Assembly (NCBI GenBank): GCA_964421595.1
Contig: CAYQXY010000009.1
Location: forward strand, 62,001-126,000
Direction of reading: 5' to 3'
DNA from: PXAP01 sp964421595
GTDB lineage: Bacteria; Bacteroidota; Bacteroidia; Bacteroidales; PUMT01
Length of the DNA: 64,000 nt
This document shows, piece by piece, positions 62,113-64,000 of the stretch. How positions within the stretch are numbered: position 1 is the first letter of the stretch; every line of letters starts with the position of its first letter. The position numbers and the translations under genes were made by a program. The notes beneath the pieces are model-generated. The model was given only the letters and a program-made list of their open reading frames with translations, was not told the DNA's origin and made no database searches.

Positions 62113-62403
62113 GTTACAACTTGGGATTAAAGTCTCCGACAGTTTTCATCGTATATATAAGTAAAATTTTATCATCCTTTCGTTAGTGTAAGTTTTTATG
62201 GTTAAGCTGTGTGTAATTCCTGTAACAGAAAATTCTGACTTACAGAAGGAGCTGTTTTGCTTTCTCATAAAATTTCATCATCTTGCTTCTGGTAATTTAA
62301 AATAAAGATTTTGTTATTCATTTGATTTCCGTTACGGGTTATTGTTTATCACCAGTTTCCGGAAACTCCGGATATTTAATCGAGCTTAATAATTTTGCTT
62401 TTT

Positions 62404-63660
62404 ATGACATCAAAGGAGCGACTGCTGGCATCTCTTTCGCACAAACAACCTGATAAGGTCCCGGTGGATTTTGGTTCTACCGGGGTAACCGGAATCCATG
62501 TCCAGAGTATTGAGAATCTGAGGATTTATTATGGGTTGGAATACAGACCGGTAAAGGTCACCCGGCCCTACCAGATGCTTGGTGAGATAGACGATGACTT
62601 GCTGGACATTATGGGTGTGGATGTGCGCGGACTGAAATCTGCCAAAAACGAATATGGCATTGAGAATACTGACTGGAAGGAGTTCAAAACCTTTTGGGGG
62701 CAGGTGGTACTTTTACCGGGCGGATTCAATACAACTACAGATAATAATGGCGATTTGCTGATTTACCCGCAGGGAGACACATCGGCACCGCCAAGCGGCA
62801 GGATGCCTGTTTCCGGATACTTCTTTGACACGATCATCCGCCAGCCTCCTATAGATGAATCGAAACTTGATCCTGATGATAACCTTGAGGAGTATGGATT
62901 TGTTACTGATGAATCTTTGGAATACTGGAAGGTAAACCTGGCAAAGGCCGGTGAATCGGGACAGGGAATCATAGCCAGTTTCGGGGGTACTGCTTTGGGA
63001 GATATTGCTCACATTCCGGCACCTGCACTGAAGAACCCGCGGGGTATCAGGGATATTGAGGAGTGGTACATGTCGCTGCTCATGCGCCCGGATTATATTC
63101 ATCAGGTTTTTGAAAAACAGACCGAAAGAGCGCTTCACAATCTTTCCAGGTTTGCCGGAATTGCTGGTAATATAGTTGATGTAGCCTATATCTGCGGCAC
63201 CGATTTTGGAACCCAGAATTCACTTTTCTGTGCCCCGGAAACATTTGATGATCTTTATAAGCCCTACTACAGGAAGATAAACGACTGGATACATACGAAT
63301 ACTAAGTGGAAAACATTTAAACACTCCTGTGGGGCTATTTTTGAGCTTATTCCAAATCTGATTGATTCAGGATTCGATATTCTGAACCCGGTTCAGATAA
63401 GTGCGACAGGTATGGATCCGGCTAAACTGAAGGAGACTTATGGAAAAGATATAGTTTTCTGGGGGGGAGGAGTCGATACACAGCATGTTCTCTCATTCGG
63501 CAAACCGGAAGAGGTAAGGGACCAGGTGCTCAGACAATGTGATATACTGGGCAGGGACGGCGGGTTTGTGTTCAGTACAGTTCATAATGTGCAGGCTAAT
63601 GTGCCTGTTGAAAATCTGGTGGCAATGCTCGATGCAATCAGCGAGTTTGGGGGACAATAA
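62404..63660 (+). CDS. UroD-family corrinoid methyltransferase
   Basis: This 418-residue protein is a uroporphyrinogen-decarboxylase-fold methyltransferase of the kind that demethylates a substrate onto a corrinoid protein. The N-terminus MTSKERLLASLSHKQPDKVPVDFGS, in parts, is typical. The zinc motif is intact as HSCG in FKHSCGAIFELIP near residue 305. NPVQISATGMDPAKLKETYG follows. The ATG at 62404 is preferred over a TTG 9 bases upstream. It is the best candidate in this window for the substrate-demethylating enzyme, with the 56554 corrinoid protein as partner. The substrate is not known. Confidence 0.9.
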   Translation: MTSKERLLASLSHKQPDKVPVDFGSTGVTGIHVQSIENLRIYYGLEYRPVKVTRPYQMLGEIDDDLLDIMGVDVRGLKSAKNEYGIENTDWKEFKTFWGQVVLLPGGFNTTTDNNGDLLIYPQGDTSAPPSGRMPVSGYFFDTIIRQPPIDESKLDPDDNLEEYGFVTDESLEYWKVNLAKAGESGQGIIASFGGTALGDIAHIPAPALKNPRGIRDIEEWYMSLLMRPDYIHQVFEKQTERALHNLSRFAGIAGNIVDVAYICGTDFGTQNSLFCAPETFDDLYKPYYRKINDWIHTNTKWKTFKHSCGAIFELIPNLIDSGFDILNPVQISATGMDPAKLKETYGKDIVFWGGGVDTQHVLSFGKPEEVRDQVLRQCDILGRDGGFVFSTVHNVQANVPVENLVAMLDAISEFGGQ

Positions 63661-64000
63661 TATCAGACTTAATGATATATATATTCATATCCTAACACTA
63701 GAATTAAAGAATTGGAAGCGAAAATTAGAAGAACAACTGTTTCCCGAATTGAACTTGTCAGGTATTTTAATAGAAAAAAAGAGTTGATATTTTAGGCAGT
63801 GACTATTTGAAATGTCGATCGCCTGGAATATCCTCAGCTTTTACTCGATGAAAATAACGATCCAATAGTGCTTTTTTCTGCCTGCTTAATCGATCCCTGC
63901 AATAATTAACAAGATGGTGGAACCTTCCATGTTCAAATTCCAATTAAGAGGGTAAAAGAACAATTAATCTCAGCTTATGAAAAAATTTATTAAATATTTA
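63661..64000. other. 340-bp window end with possible start of next gene
   Basis: No gene is complete here. An ATG at 63977 opens MKKFIKYL to the window edge, a plausible start of a secreted protein, but only eight codons are visible. The preceding sequence shows no clear repeat. Confidence 0.3.

Noticed and set aside
61970..62403. Possible cobalamin riboswitch before the UroD-type methyltransferase
   Set aside because: I searched for a B12-box-like sequence and long stem set and found none; the stretch holds the SbnA-like remnant instead.

Overview
The window reads as chromosomal DNA from a Bacteroidetes bacterium, most like a free-living or gut Bacteroidales/Marinilabiliales-type polysaccharide degrader. 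The support is: promoters of the TTTG/TTG-N18-19-TAnnTTTG type upstream of several genes, many lipoprotein and Sec signals followed by extracytoplasmic enzymes, a type IX secretion (T9SS) C-terminal sorting domain, a six-S1-domain ribosomal protein S1 with a long acidic N-terminus, and families largely confined to this phylum (DUF3127, DUF3822, DUF4914). Coding is dense on both strands. There is no rRNA, CRISPR array, prophage or intact insertion sequence; one tRNA-Asp is present.

Layout. 1-15.4 kb (mostly +): GH3 beta-glucosidase (cut by the window edge), a Pif1/HRDC helicase, an RRM RNA-binding protein, Tex, a GH2 enzyme, a DUF4914 protein with a kinase-like P-loop, an S9 oligopeptidase and a small secreted protein. 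15.4-25.1 kb (mostly -): DUF3127 OB-fold protein, FKBP lipoprotein, an envelope operon (LolA-like protein, outer-membrane protein, S41 protease, mnmD), RNase Z, a STAS protein and rpsA. 25.4-34 kb (+): a DUF1080 lipoprotein, then nucleotide-sugar genes (ugd, uxs, rfbA, rfbC, rfbD, phosphohexomutase) and yjbQ; rfbB is absent. 34-38.6 kb: RecD-like helicase, a pilin-like protein next to DUF3822, rsmD, tandem repeats and tRNA-Asp. 38.6-40.6 kb is a decayed stretch of gene remnants around a T9SS-domain protein and a lipoprotein.

41.5-47.9 kb holds a small biosynthetic cluster on the minus strand: an SbnA-like PLP synthase, an FAD/NAD(P)-binding protein and a PLP decarboxylase. An uncharacterised protein lies upstream and a divergent AraC regulator follows. 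The parts resemble those making 2,3-diaminopropionate-type siderophore precursors, but no siderophore synthetase is in view. 48-52 kb holds a berberine-bridge-type oxidoreductase, a cupin, another AraC regulator and a lipoprotein.

52.7-63.7 kb, all on the plus strand, is the most distinctive part. Plant-glycan hydrolases (GH127, an Asp-box sialidase-like protein, GH43) alternate with a corrinoid methyl-transfer set: a corrinoid protein, an MtaA-like methyltransferase fused to a thioredoxin-like domain, a CobW-type GTPase, a MetH-activation-domain protein and a second UroD-family methyltransferase. The arrangement suggests cobalamin-dependent demethylation of a methyl-ether substrate coupled to arabinose-containing glycan degradation. 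That is inference and the substrate is unknown.

A second theme is intergenic gene debris: a 129-bp copy of the DUF1080 gene, a ~116-bp copy of the SbnA-like gene lying inside the methyl-transfer cluster, a truncated oxidoreductase, and a dispersed element seen upstream of GH2, upstream of GH127 and inside the PLP cluster.
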